Of a stretch of DNA of 64,000 nt, positions 1 through 32,692 are shown one piece after another. The position numbers were made by a program, and so were the translations under genes. Location of the stretch: the NCBI GenBank assembly GCA_960531495.1, contig OY482846.1, forward strand, positions 16,919,567 through 16,983,566, in the 5' to 3' direction. The stretch comes from Zeus faber. Taxonomy: Eukaryota; Chordata; Actinopteri; Zeiformes; Zeidae. How positions within the stretch are numbered: position 1 is the first letter of the stretch; the number at the start of each line of letters is the position of its first letter. The notes beneath the pieces were generated by a model. That model ran no database searches, was not told where the DNA came from, and saw only the letters and a program-made list of their open reading frames with translations.

Positions 1-620
1 CTCGGTCATTTAGATGATTTGTACGGGAATATAGTTATACCGAGCACAACTCGAGGGTCTGCCAAAGTGCCATGCTAGCCTAACCAAATAAGAAATAAAT
101 AACGTAAGCATTTAGCGTTGAATGAACCTAAAATATTCATAAATCCTGCCAGGGGCCGGATTATACGAACCACTGCATACTAATCAACCATACTAATCAA
201 TTTCCCTTTATTCATTTAGTACCGCCTTTGTTTAACGTTTGTGAGGTAAAAGTTCTGTACTACTTTTAGTATATCATGAAAAAGAACATGTTTCTTGTTT
301 ATGAGCCTTGAGCTGATTGGAAAAGCAGAGTAAAGCTAGAGAATCCCGTACAAAGACGAGTCGTATTCCCTTGAGTTACCGAGGAATGAGGGTAAGCGGC
401 ACTCCCATGTACTTTTAACTGTAAGGAAACAGAAAGGAGTCCTCAGCTCCATCTTTCACCTCCCGTTTTCCTCCTGCTTGTCACGCAGACGGATTGCTCA
501 GCATCCTGGGAGCATCCGGAGGTCATGGAACCCTTACATCATGGCATCATTTCAGGGGATCGCCAATGGAAAGAAAATCAAAGCCTATCCCAAACTATCA
601 GTTCTTCATATTGGATAGTT

Positions 621-660
621 GAGGGCTTCTTGTTTTTGGTGAGGGCTTCTTGTTTTTGGT
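621..660. repeat. exact 20-bp tandem duplication
   Basis: Positions 621-640 and 641-660 are identical (gagggcttcttgtttttggt). It looks like a recent slippage or duplication event. Confidence 0.95.
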
Positions 661-2226
661 GGAACCACGCCAATCCAGCTGGCTTTAGGAAGGAAATGGG
701 GGAAATACTCAGCACAGACGCTGCTTGGCTTTCCTCCCTCAGTTTTTCATTCTTTCTACAGCGTACAATGAGGTCTGGATATTAGCACCATCATTCTATA
801 ATCCCTTTGATATTGGTTTCCCTTTTCTAGACATTTGCAATGGGTCCCTCTTACTATTTACAGTAGCTCCCTATAGAGCTGTAGCTGGCTACCTTCTTAC
901 CGTTTGCACCGTCTGCAATTGAAGAGGCTCTTCTGCCACCACCGCTTAATGTATTGGGCAGTTCACATTCAACAAAGACCAATAGGGCTCAAGTGAGAGA
1001 TAACTACACCACATCTGGAAAACGATATTAGTGCTGAGAGATGACAAGCGAAGAGGATAGACAGAAAAGATCCATCTGGGTTCTAGATCAAAACTGTGAG
1101 TAGTGCTACCAAACCAGCAAACCATGCTGTGGTCTGGTCTCAATGAACATACTGCATAGCGTGATATGTAGGCTAAAAGTCAACACAGCACCAATTTAGA
1201 TAGGATGAAAATGACGTTGGCTTTGGTCTACAGGTCCAGCAATCTGAAGAGAAGTTGTTTGCGTGGAATTTATGGTAATTGGTCCCATTTCTTATGTGTA
1301 GTGTGTCTTGTTGTGTGCTTAACAGGCCTTATTTCAAGGGTTAGGGTGAGGGTAAATTACTCTTATTTTCAACCCTCTATACTTCTGCTGCAAAACCAGC
1401 AAGGTAACTTAAAGTGCCTGTTAATTTCATTCAGTGATTTATTTCTCAACACATTACATATGTTAGAAAGTAATTGCTGAAACATGCGAAAAGACAGTGA
1501 ATGATGTAGTACTAAATTGTGGAGTTGACAGACTTTTTTTTCCATTTGTCATTCATGTCTTTCATGTCATTGTTGTGGTCCGGATTTTTTTTGGCCGGGG
1601 CTAAATCCTGACCCGATGACATGGAGAGATCATGTTTGGCATGGCCCCTCCCCCAACAGTATATAAACACCAGGTTGGAAACGGAGCATCAGTGGTGAAA
1701 TAAGCTAAACTACCAGCCAAGAGTTTGGGATCAAATGTTGTTTTGGAAATAAACATCTGGTGTAAAAGGCATCTTCAGGGAGACTGTGAGCTCATGCAAA
1801 GTCTTTGCACCGATCCCAGCGACAGCGAGACGGACAGCAGAGATTCTCCGCTCCATCAGTACTTAAAAACATATTTCTCTACTGAGTTTCTGTCACAGTG
1901 GATAATTTCTGCAAGTGGCAAATCCAACATTGCTAGATCAGAATAAAGGAAAAATGATTTCTCTGAAACCCATTTCTTTCCCAGCCCTGAAAGATGGAAA
2001 ATGGTGTGTAGCGAGTCGACAAAACATTAAGGCATGAGTGTAATAGTTACACCAGTTAGACACACACCAGATAGAGATAGTGTGTGAGAAAGAGGAAAGA
2101 AAGCTCTGGGGAGAGCAGATGGAAAACGTTGGAGAAAATGGGCCTGCGATGGACCAAGACTATCTATCTGGTTTATCTATCAGACTGCAGACTGTCCCAC
2201 GGCACCACCGGGAGCTTGTGCTGGAC

Positions 2227-2286
2227 TGGCCAATGACAACAATCGGTGGTGGCTCTTCAGCCACCACCGATTGTTGTCATTGGCCA
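2227..2286. repeat. perfect 28-bp inverted repeat (hairpin)
   Basis: Arms 2227-2254 and 2259-2286 are perfectly complementary around a 4-base loop, CTTC. The left arm starts TGGCCAATGACAACAATC. It lies in the last visible fndc1 intron, about 320 bp from exon 15. Confidence 0.95.
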
Positions 2287-2605
2287 CCACGTCACAAAAC
2301 ATTGTTACCTTCAGGCTACTTCACTGCCCCGTCTCAATCCCTCCAACTCCTGTCATAGGTGGCTTTCTTTTACATTTAACGACAAGAAGCTGAGGGAAAT
2401 GAGCTATCCCATTCCAAGTCTTCAGTGCATTCTGTTGTTTTATTAACATTAAACCATTGGAGTGAGTTCCTAAAGTCACACCTCCCCCGAGCATGCATGG
2501 GTATCTCTGGTCGTTCCAGACACGTATTACGGAAAAGGATAGGAAAGGACACGTTTAGTCACATTCTAAGGAATACAAAATTAGGTTGCTTGAGGCATGG
2601 ATTAC

Positions 2606-24804
<22,199 letters not shown>

Positions 24805-25299
24805 AGCGCGTGTAGTGCGCTGCTCCTGTGGAAGGACGCAGCAGAGCAGACTGATTGATCGGGGTGGGAGAGGTCTGGAGCAGCAGTGGGCGGCGGGACA
24901 GGGGCCCTTTCCTCCCATGTGTCTCCCTCTTTTGGTTAAGAGCGGCATTAAATTTGTGCATAACAGCAGGTGAAAAGAGAGAAGGATGGCCCCTGGCCGC
25001 AGAAATATGGAGCGCAGTTTAACTCGTGGCCCAGGGATACCCAATGCCAATGTTTAACTTAAATGTTGTATCAGCATTTGATTGTCAAGACTGATAAAAT
25101 GGTTGCCGAATTGTAAAAAAATTATATTACAAGTGGTAGTGGTAATACATCATTACATCATTAATCTCATTTTTAGATTTTTGAGTAAATCAGCATGGCA
25201 GAAAAGTTTCTAAACATACAGAGGTGTGGAGCACTTTTTTTTTTACTAGCACTGGGTGACTACAACAGAAGTCAGGCTATGAATCAGGAAGGCTGGCTG

Positions 25300-25805
25300 A
25301 CATCCAGGTGTCATGCGCTGAGCGCACTCGGCTACGTAGATGGGCACTCAGGGCTTGCGGCCGGCTGGGGCATCTGGCCAATTGCGGTATGACAGGCCTT
25401 GCCTTTGCATGGGAGGTTGGTGGGCATGGTGGCCCCCGACAGCTCGCTGGGCAGTTCGAGCAGGGTGTCGGTCTTTTGGCGTGGGACCTGACCGGGCGTG
25501 TTGTCCTTTTCTGCCGTCCGCTGCCCGGGTTCTGTGTCTGCGGCTGCGTCTTGCGCCTGCACATGGGTGTGGGTTGTATGTGGTCACCTCAGGGGTGCAA
25601 GGTCTCTTCATGCTCTCTGGGACTGGTTCATGCTCCTCGGGGCCGTACATGGATGTTGCTCTGCGGGCTCCCGGCTTCTCTGGGGGCTGGGGGTCTTCTG
25701 TGGCTGCAGGGCAGGGTGCTCTGGGCGTATAAGGCTGTCTATACGGCAGCGGGACTCAAGGGTGGCTTGGGGCCTTTTCTGCTGCTTGTGGGCGCAACTC
25801 TATAA
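25300..25805. repeat. GC-rich, repeat-like block of unknown family
   Basis: About 500 bp of strongly GC-rich sequence stands out from AT-rich surroundings and is open for 165 codons on the plus strand as well as in other frames. The translations are Gly/Leu/Cys/Arg-rich with no recognisable domain. A mobile-element or satellite fragment is more likely than a gene. Confidence 0.4.
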
Positions 25806-25879
25806 TTCAGACCTCATATAACAGAACCAATTGGTAGAAGTCCCATACACTCTTCGGTTGACACTTCACACGCACACAC

Positions 25880-26052
<173 letters not shown>

Positions 26053-26602
26053 TACAGGCACCTGCTTTGAACACACCCCAGAACTCCCTGCTGGTTACAT
26101 CCCTCTCCTTTCCTCCCTGATTTACTGCCGTAGCTATGACAGGAAGGCACGTGCCACGTGCCCAATTGCTGTTCCAGTTTTCCTGCACTCAATTAACTCT
26201 GTTTTGTCAATACATGATGTCATCTGATGTTTCTATGTTTACGTTTTTCCATGTACATGTTTATTTGTATCTATGTTTATTTGTCCCACCCATGGTGATT
26301 CTCACCCTCTTGGAGTAGTAATGATGATTAGTTGCTTATAGACCAAAACATGGTAAGATGGTTCTCCAAAGAGGGGGATTGGTGGTGGTTCTGTGTCACA
26401 AAAAGCTTAGCTTTTGTCATCCTACAGGTTGTTACATCCCACAAGAGCTGCATTGCAGGTTGAGAAGTTGAACGCCACTTGCAGACTAATTCTGTCCTAG
26501 ATGCAATGCCACAAATACTCTGTGTTGCATGCCCAGCATGCTGACAGCACAGATTAAGAAAATAAAAAAGGATGTGTTGTGCGTTGTGGTGTACATTGCT
26601 TT

Positions 26603-26824
26603 GGTCACTGTGTTGGTCGCTTGGCTGCCTGCATTTGATCGCTGTGTTGGTCACTTGGCTGGCTGTTTTTGGTTGCTGTGTTGGTCACTTGGCTGGCTGT
26701 TTTTGGTCGCTATGGTGGTCGCTTGGCTGGTTGTTTTAGGTCGCTGTGTTGGTCAATTGGCTGGCTGCTTTTGGTCGCTGTGTTGGTCACTTGGCTGGCT
26801 GTTTTTGGTCCCTGTGTTTGTGTA

Positions 26825-26825
<1 letters not shown>
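26603..26825. repeat. 34-bp minisatellite, about 6.5 copies
   Basis: Units start at 26603, 26637, 26671, 26705, 26739, 26773 and 26807 (partial). Each begins GGTCGCTGTGTTGGTCACTT with a few substitutions. The period is not a multiple of three, so the long open frames here are accidental. Confidence 0.93.

Positions 26826-26870
<45 letters not shown>
26826..26870. repeat. (ATT)n microsatellite
   Basis: Fifteen triplets, directly abutting the left terminal inverted repeat at 26871. Confidence 0.97.
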
Positions 26871-26871
<1 letters not shown>

Positions 26872-27276
26872 AGGGGTGAACATCACTTCTGTTTCCTTAT
26901 AAGGGCATACATTAAACACCCGACAATTTTCAACAAATTATTATTAATTATTGTCTTATAACAGGCTATCCTTGTGGCCACGTTGTGCTTTAATTTTGAA
27001 AAAGAAAATGTTTATTTGTCTGTGTTGGCTCATAAAAGAACATGTATTATCCTATCTCCATGGATAATTGTATGATATATTCATAAAGTATAAAAACCTT
27101 CTCATGGCAAGGACCCCTGGTAGACCCCGCCCTATAATAAGGTGTTATTATATATATTATGTTATATATATTATATTTTATTATATATTATATATATTAG
27201 ATTATATTAGATTATAGTTATACTATATATTATAATATTTTATTATACTTATAATAATAAGTAGTAGTAGAATTAT

Positions 27277-27358
<82 letters not shown>

Positions 27359-27464
27359 TATTATTATTATTATTATTATTATTATGATTATTACAGCATT
27401 TATTAAAATGAGCAGGTGTTGAATGTATGCCCTTATAAGGAAACAGAAGTGACGTTCACACCTG
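26871..27464. mobile_element. 594-bp segment bounded by 49-bp terminal inverted repeats
   Basis: Positions 26871-26919 and 27416-27464 are inverted copies with three mismatches. Both start CAGG at the outer edge and share CACTTCTGTTTCCTTATAAG. There is no coding capacity inside. The interior holds AT-rich palindromic sequence and TAC/AAT/ATT arrays (27279-27392). This is the layout of a short non-autonomous DNA transposon, but no clear target-site duplication was seen. Confidence 0.65.
27279..27392. repeat. compound (TAC)n (AAT)n (ATT)n array
   Basis: Adjacent AAT and ATT blocks are complementary and can fold on each other. They lie inside the inverted-repeat-bounded segment. Confidence 0.95.
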
Positions 27465-28472
27465 CACCTGGGACCATTGGCGCCTGTTTAATTCATGACC
27501 TGTTTCATGTGATATTATTCACTTGGAAAACTGGAGTAGGTAAAACAAATGTCTTAGCTTAGAATGGGGACATTATTCACTTCATTCACAGAAGCAAAAA
27601 GTAAGCTGACAGCCGGTGGCGGTAACGCCAAAAGGCGAACGTTAGCTAACTCGCTGGCTAATCCCCTGACTGAAGTTTAGTGTAGGAGACGGTCCAACGC
27701 GGTGTCAAATAGGTGGAGCGAGTAGGTGACAGTGGAGGAAGCTCCATGATTTAATTCAATAATGCTGTAATATGAATATTACAATAATATTAATAAACCA
27801 ATAATAGTAATGTCAACTATAAGTGTGTTAACAACAATACACGTTGGTTGTATAGCGTCCTTTCCAGTGCAAACGACTTCGTCGGTTTGCTTGTGGAGAG
27901 CCGATACGGTTTCATATTTTTCAATCGCTGTATGAAAAGTATCGGTGTCCACGCTTTTCTTGTGTCCGTTATTAGTGCACACAAAGAAACACGGACTCGT
28001 CGCTTCAATGTGGATTTCGGCGGGGCTGGTAAATCCACGTCTGCTGTGGGCTCCCACCCCCCCCACAAATACTTGCTGTGACCACCCGATGGCGGTGTGC
28101 ATGAGGGATGTTTTACTCTGCATCAGCAAATTATCTGTGTCACGGAAACCACTGTAAAATGTACAACCTACAACAGTGCGCACTGTTTACCACGATGTTC
28201 AGACTTCATTCCGCATAAAAGCTTCCAGCCAGCAATACATCAGCCCCTTTTGTTTTCAATTTCTCGAATGATCTGCTTCGTCTTTCCACCAAATCTCCTG
28301 ACACTTCTACAGTAACTCCCGTGAAGCCAGCAAAAAAAATAAAAAAATAAAAAATAAAGCTGACACGCCTTATGTCACCGAATCCCATTTTCTTTTTCAA
28401 AGTAGATTGCGTAGAACACAGCTTGATGTCCCCGACCAAAACCAAAAACGCTTTTTTCCCCCCCCTTTTTTG

Positions 28473-28478
28473 TTTATT
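28473..28478 (-). terminator. candidate cimip2c polyadenylation signal
   Basis: AATAAA on the minus strand lies 210 bp beyond the cimip2c stop codon, followed downstream by G/T-poor and T-rich sequence. It is the first canonical hexamer in that direction. Confidence 0.45.
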
Positions 28479-28687
28479 GAGGCTGAAACAGATGACTGGC
28501 TCAGCCCTTGACAGTGCAGGAAGAACAAAAAAAAAAAAAGATTTGAAACCACAGCAACACAATCTTCCATTTTGTTTGCGAAGATTAAGCCTTCACAAAT
28601 AAATACTCAGAATTGATCAAACACAAACAGCAGTTGCTCATCCGTGCGATTCCATCGGCCGACGCCGTTCCTTGTCCCTCGGGGCCT

Positions 28688-28811
28688 TTATCTGCGTTGG
28701 AAGAAGACGTCCCTCGCCAGCCGCTCCCCACGAGAAGTTCTGATTCCAGACGGCAGCGTCTGGAAGTGTCGACACTTGTGGCTCGGGGCCGTTTCCCTGC
28801 TCGGCGGGAGT
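28688..28811 (-). CDS. cimip2c: cimip2c exon 4, C-terminus
   Basis: The acceptor follows a pyrimidine tract (CACCTCCACAG) and the exon runs 41 codons to TAA at 28690-28688. It encodes LPPSRETAPS, then FQTLPSG and RLARDVFFQRR. These align with LPPLCPKKKW, YQTFPSG and KKRDCYFEFRA of the human protein. The two other minus frames are also open for about 95-100 codons here, but neither resembles the family. Confidence 0.82.
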
Positions 28812-31800
28812 CTGTGGAGGTGAAGGGGGCGAAATTATGGGGAAGGCGCACTGACCGACGGTGGGACAAGATACCTGTAGGGTTGTAGTCCGAACAAGAA
28901 CCAGGTCATTTGAATACAGAGAGAGAGAACGAACGAACAAACGAACAATTGGTTGAATGTTATTGTGGCTCTTCCAACTATTCCCTAGCTGTTTGTGACA
29001 TGGACAGTACTAGTAATACTGTGATACAAATTTGGGCCTTGGTGGATGACGTGCGCAAACCTTTTACTAAAGTAAAAAGATATATATTTTCAGACTGTTA
29101 AAGTGTATTTATGCTAATAATCTGGAGAGAAATGCTCCAGTGCTCACCATGACAATTTCCTCATCTCCGAATACGTACTTGGGGGGAATAAACTTATTCT
29201 GATCTTGTTAAACTCGAGACCAGAGCGATCTGTCCCGAAATTCCGACTTAGGTTGCCATTCCTTTGCAGGTTTGGGAGTAGGAGGTCAAAGGAGGTTTTG
29301 CAAGTTCTGACTTCAATTGATTGAAGCATATGTGCGTATAAGGAAATGGGAATGACTTCTACACCTGTAGTATGACCACTGGCTGAAAGTGCAAACACCA
29401 GGACACAAATTGACTCGAGTAAATTAGCAAAAGTGAAAGTACCATTCATTTCCACTTGTGTAAAGTAAATAAGTACATACCCTTGAATGTACTTCAAGTA
29501 TTACAAGTAAAATGAGTCGTCATATCCAGTGCCCTTCATTCAAAGTAGCTTTGGCCATAACAATAAAATGATGTAATGGAGGCCAACCACCTGCCGTAGT
29601 GGTGACAGGAATTTACCTAAAGTTGGAGAGAAAACACAATGTGATTGGTTTGGTGGATTGGTTCCTCTTGCTTGGTCTTGCTTGTGATATAAGTGTAGTA
29701 TAGTAAAAAGTTACAGTATAAAGATATTTGAAATGTAGGGTTAGGGTTAGGGTAACTTGTACTTTGTTATTTTCTACCTCTGCCCTTAGGAATAGATGGT
29801 AATGGAACATTAAACATGAAGAGTTTAGATTTGAAAGTAAAATCCAGCTATGTGCCTGAGGTTGTTTTTCTGTAGTGTTTTCACCGTCTTCCTTTTATAG
29901 TTTAACAAAATTACAGCAGAAATAATTAAGTTTCAATAGAATAAAGTATGAAAGTATGGATCTTTTGTGCTGACCCATATGGTGGCCCTGAGAGCTCAAC
30001 ACAATGCAACTTAAGAAAACACATGCAAACAGATCACCCACAAGCAAATTAAGAAAACATCTTCACTATCACGACAACATATGGGCAGCATTTAGAAAAC
30101 ATGCTGCAAATCCGATGTCGAACGAACTGCATACCAAAATGCTTTGCAAATTTGATTCCGAACCGTACCAAGACGTTAGCAGCAGATCCTTTTAAGTTGC
30201 GAGGTGGGGCCAAGACCTGCCTTTTGGAGTTGCTCTGACCCAGTCGTCTATCCCCAATTTGGCCCTTGTCAAAGGCGCTCAGATCCTTACACTTGTCCAT
30301 TTTTCCTGCTCCTGCAATGTTATTCACTTCACCTGTCAGTGGTTTTAAAGTTGTGGCTGATCGGTGTAAATAAATAAGATACAGTTTATGCAGTATGAAC
30401 AGTATCGACAGTAGAACAGTGGTGGTGAATATGTTAGATATACAGTAGAACACTATGAACATGAGCAGCAATAGCAGTAGGTAGTGCAGATATGGTATAA
30501 GTATAGAAAGTGCAGGTGTAAGTACAAGTAATGCTAGAAGCAAGATGTTATATACAGAATAAGGTATGGGGTATGATATGAATACTACACTATGGACATC
30601 ATATGTACAGTATAGATTGGATACAAAGTTTGGCCAATTAGTTGGAATGCTGAGGTATATGGAATGTCCCAGAGTCTACATGTATCGGTCACATGGATCA
30701 TTTTTTGAGTAAATTGCCCCAATAGAGACGGCTCATTAAGGTTGGTCTTCCCAAAGGCTGAGCTTCATTCCCATTGTGATTTCACCAATATTAAGGAACA
30801 GAGAGGTTAAGAGAAGACTATAGACCACTTCCTTGAACCACTACAACCTCAGGAACCTTTCCGGTTGGTTCTAAGTAAAGGCAGAGGTACACTTATTCCA
30901 AAAGATGACCACACCCATCATCTTTCTCATTCAACTTGCAACTGTCAATTCAGGTCTCTGTCTGCTCCTGACAAGGACAACACTCAGTGGACGAGCGCCC
31001 TTATATTTGCTTATAATGAGCAATATGAGTAATAGCACACCCAATACCTTAATCTTTTTACTGAGAGCAAAATGTGTCTTGTGGAATTTCTGTTGCATAA
31101 AACATTAGGCAACAGTAAAGAGTGAGGACCATCCCTCGTGAGACCTAACTCGGCTGCTGATTTACTGTAGGGTGTCCTGTCTTATTATACACAGGTTGCC
31201 TGAGGTTATTTGTGTCAGCATGTGCCTGCATATGATTACCCAGGGCAGTGTGTGAGGCGACAAGGAACTTGCCATGTAATAGGCCATCTCTTGGTATGCT
31301 TGTATCAAAGAGCATAGCTACATTCCAGTTTTATTGATGTGTTTTCATAAAGTGCAAAACGGTCATTTATCTTTCTACTAAACCTCAAAATGAATCATAA
31401 TCCTTTATTTATTCCATATCATGCCCAAACTGTGATGTATGCTGTCTCTTGTACCTACGTATAAACAAGTCAACCCTAAAAGCACTGATGTGCTCAAGGA
31501 GACTACAAATTAAGGTGTGCATGTGACATTATGACTGAAAAAAAAAAAAAAATATATATATATATAGATATATATATATATATATAATACAAGTTATACA
31601 TCATTCCTTCAACACTCAGTTATCTTACATCTGCTGATGTGGTCTGACGTGGTCTCGTCTGTATTTGTCGCATTCATTCACTGGGATGATGAAATAACTG
31701 ACTCTCTCTTTAGTGCCTGTCTTGTCCTGGTATCTTTCCCGGTGTTTCTGGGAGAGCTGGGGATAGAGATGTCTGGTAATTATTTAAGTTTTACGGTTTA

Positions 31801-32692
31801 ACAGAATGTGTATTCTTCACTTTCTGAAACACAAAGTCTCACAAAGCTGACCTGCCCAAAGGTTTTGAGCGCCATCTGACGCTTGAAGTCTACATTGAAA
31901 TGACTCCAGTATGCTGCGCTGACCGCTCGGTTGTGAGCCAGTCCCCGAGGGGTCGTCAACTTGTTGGTGGAGACTAAAGGGAATGTGTTGATTGAGGGGT
32001 TCTTGAAGCCAGACATGCCCCTGATGCTGTATTCCCGAAAGTATTCGGTGGCATTCCCAAACGGGTGTCCGTACGAGGATTTTGCGTATGGAATGTGGCC
32101 GCTGAACCTGGAGTTACACAAAATTATAAACAACTCATTCCACAGCTATTTGCTTTTCTTTCCTGTGCCAAGTAATCCATTCAATGCCCAAAGAAGCCCA
32201 AAATGTCTGGGCTTTCATGTTATAATTTTAGAGTAAAGTGATAATCTTGCGTTCGGTGGATAACATTGCCAGTCCCGGAATTCCATTTGAATCTACAAAG
32301 ACACTATAGAGTCTACAAAAACACCAAGGTCACTTTCTTTTCTCAAAAGTATGGCTCCTTATGTTGGTTGAAATGGTTGTTCATATTGAGCGTTTACTGA
32401 CCACAGCTATCTCCCTGATCCCTGCATCAACAATGGAAACAGCAGAGGAGCAATATGCACAACACAGATACATTGAGTGGCTATTTCTTATTAATTACCG
32501 GCTAAAAAGGTATCAAATATGGGATTTTTTTTCTCAAATAAATCTCACGGATTACCATTTAAAACCTGTAGCCTTTCTTGACACATCCACAATAATCAGG
32601 CATCTTAGAGACCCTCACCCGGGCATCAGAGCAGGTGGGGTGTAGGTCCCATTATTTTGTGTGATCTTCATGCCATTCCCTCTGAGAGACAT
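28688..32692 (-). CDS. cimip2c: cimip2c gene (fam166c), ciliary microtubule inner protein 2C
   Basis: Four exons on the minus strand (32692-32619, 32107-31852, 31756-31629, 28811-28688) join in phase to a complete protein of about 193 residues; human CIMIP2C has 201. The N-terminus MSLRGNGMKITQNNGTYTPP aligns gap-free with the human start. Other shared landmarks are ALMPGFSGHIP, YQDKTGT, FQTLPSG (human YQTFPSG) and RD-x-x-F near the end. Members of the CIMIP2/FAM166 family bind inside axonemal doublet microtubules of motile cilia and sperm tails. It is divergent from otof, as in human. A palindromic X-box upstream suggests RFX control. Confidence 0.9.
29736..29757. repeat. short interstitial TTAGGG motif
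   Basis: Three GGGTTA units in a row. Too short to indicate a chromosome fusion. Confidence 0.8.
30195..30302 (-). pseudogene. Tc1-like transposase fragment (N-terminal end)
   Basis: From ATG at 30300 the minus strand reads MDKCKDLSAFDKGQI, then RRLGQSNSK, the start of a common fish Tc1 transposase. The similarity fades after about 35 codons and no catalytic residues remain. Only this fragment of the element is left. Confidence 0.6.
30360..30560. mobile_element. LINE 3' UTR-like fragment
   Basis: Repeated CAGTATGAACAGTAT-type phrases resemble the stretch at 59,840-60,010, suggesting two copies of one LINE 3' region. No coding part is present. Confidence 0.4.
31545..31586. repeat. (TA)n microsatellite
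   Basis: A/T dinucleotide run following a 14-base A tract. Confidence 0.95.
31629..31756 (-). CDS. cimip2c: cimip2c exon 3
   Basis: This 128-nt exon runs from acceptor ATCCCCAG to donor CAGAT|GTAAGA. It encodes LSQKHRERYQDKTGTKERVS and YFIIPVNE, matching VQQHRKYYQDKTGT...YFAMPV in human. Read-through would stop at a TAA inside the donor, but splicing in phase 2 leads cleanly to exon 4. Confidence 0.9.
31852..32107 (-). CDS. cimip2c: cimip2c exon 2, family core
   Basis: This 256-nt exon runs from acceptor AACTCCAG to donor GGGCAG|GTCAGC. It encodes FSGHIPYAKSSYGHPFGNAT, then EYFREYS, NTFPLVSTN and YWSHFNVDFKRQMALKTF. This follows the human order GHVP, YGTTTLKYF, FPTIFSTN and YTRFNLD. Confidence 0.92.
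32108..32618. other. cimip2c intron 1
   Basis: A 511-bp intron with no recognisable repeat or exon. Confidence 0.7.
32619..32692 (-). CDS. cimip2c: cimip2c exon 1
   Basis: The ATG at 32692 begins MSLRGNGMKITQ and the exon ends ...PPALMPG at donor CCCGG|GTGAGG, phase 2. I chose this ATG over the in-frame one 7 codons later because the 25-residue length then matches the human N-terminus exactly. Confidence 0.88.

Larger units (their letters stand above)
1..2605. other. fndc1 intron after exon 15 (incomplete)
   Basis: No fndc1 exon was recognised here. It contains an exact 20-bp tandem duplication (621-660), a TATA-like box at 1660 upstream of a 73-codon open stretch, and a perfect 28-bp hairpin (2227-2286). 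The remainder is ordinary AT-leaning sequence. Confidence 0.7.
28812..31628. other. cimip2c intron 3
   Basis: This 2.8-kb intron holds a short telomere-like motif (29738-29757), a repeat fragment near 29.97-30.19 kb, a Tc1 transposase fragment (30195-30302), a LINE-tail-like A/T/CAGTATGAA stretch (30360-30560) and a TA array (31545-31586). No exon was seen. Confidence 0.65.

Noticed and set aside
1-2605. C-terminal fndc1 exons (remaining FN3 strands and C-terminal domain)
   Set aside because: Searched on the minus strand for YYFKVQAQNP-, WYRKFVGV- and YYVGWYECG-like coding; none was found, so they lie outside the window.
28688-28880. cimip2c exon 4 starting at the upstream acceptor near 28,877
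   Set aside because: In the cimip2c phase this start meets an in-frame TAA after about a dozen codons; the CACCTCCACAG acceptor at 28,812 avoids it.
29736-29757. Telomere-like GGGTTA repeats as a chromosome fusion point
   Set aside because: Only three units; such short runs are common by chance.
31625-31756. cimip2c ending at the TAA at 31627-31625 in exon 3
   Set aside because: The TAA overlaps a good GTAAGA donor; splicing there leads in phase to an exon with FQTLPSG and a family-like C-terminus.
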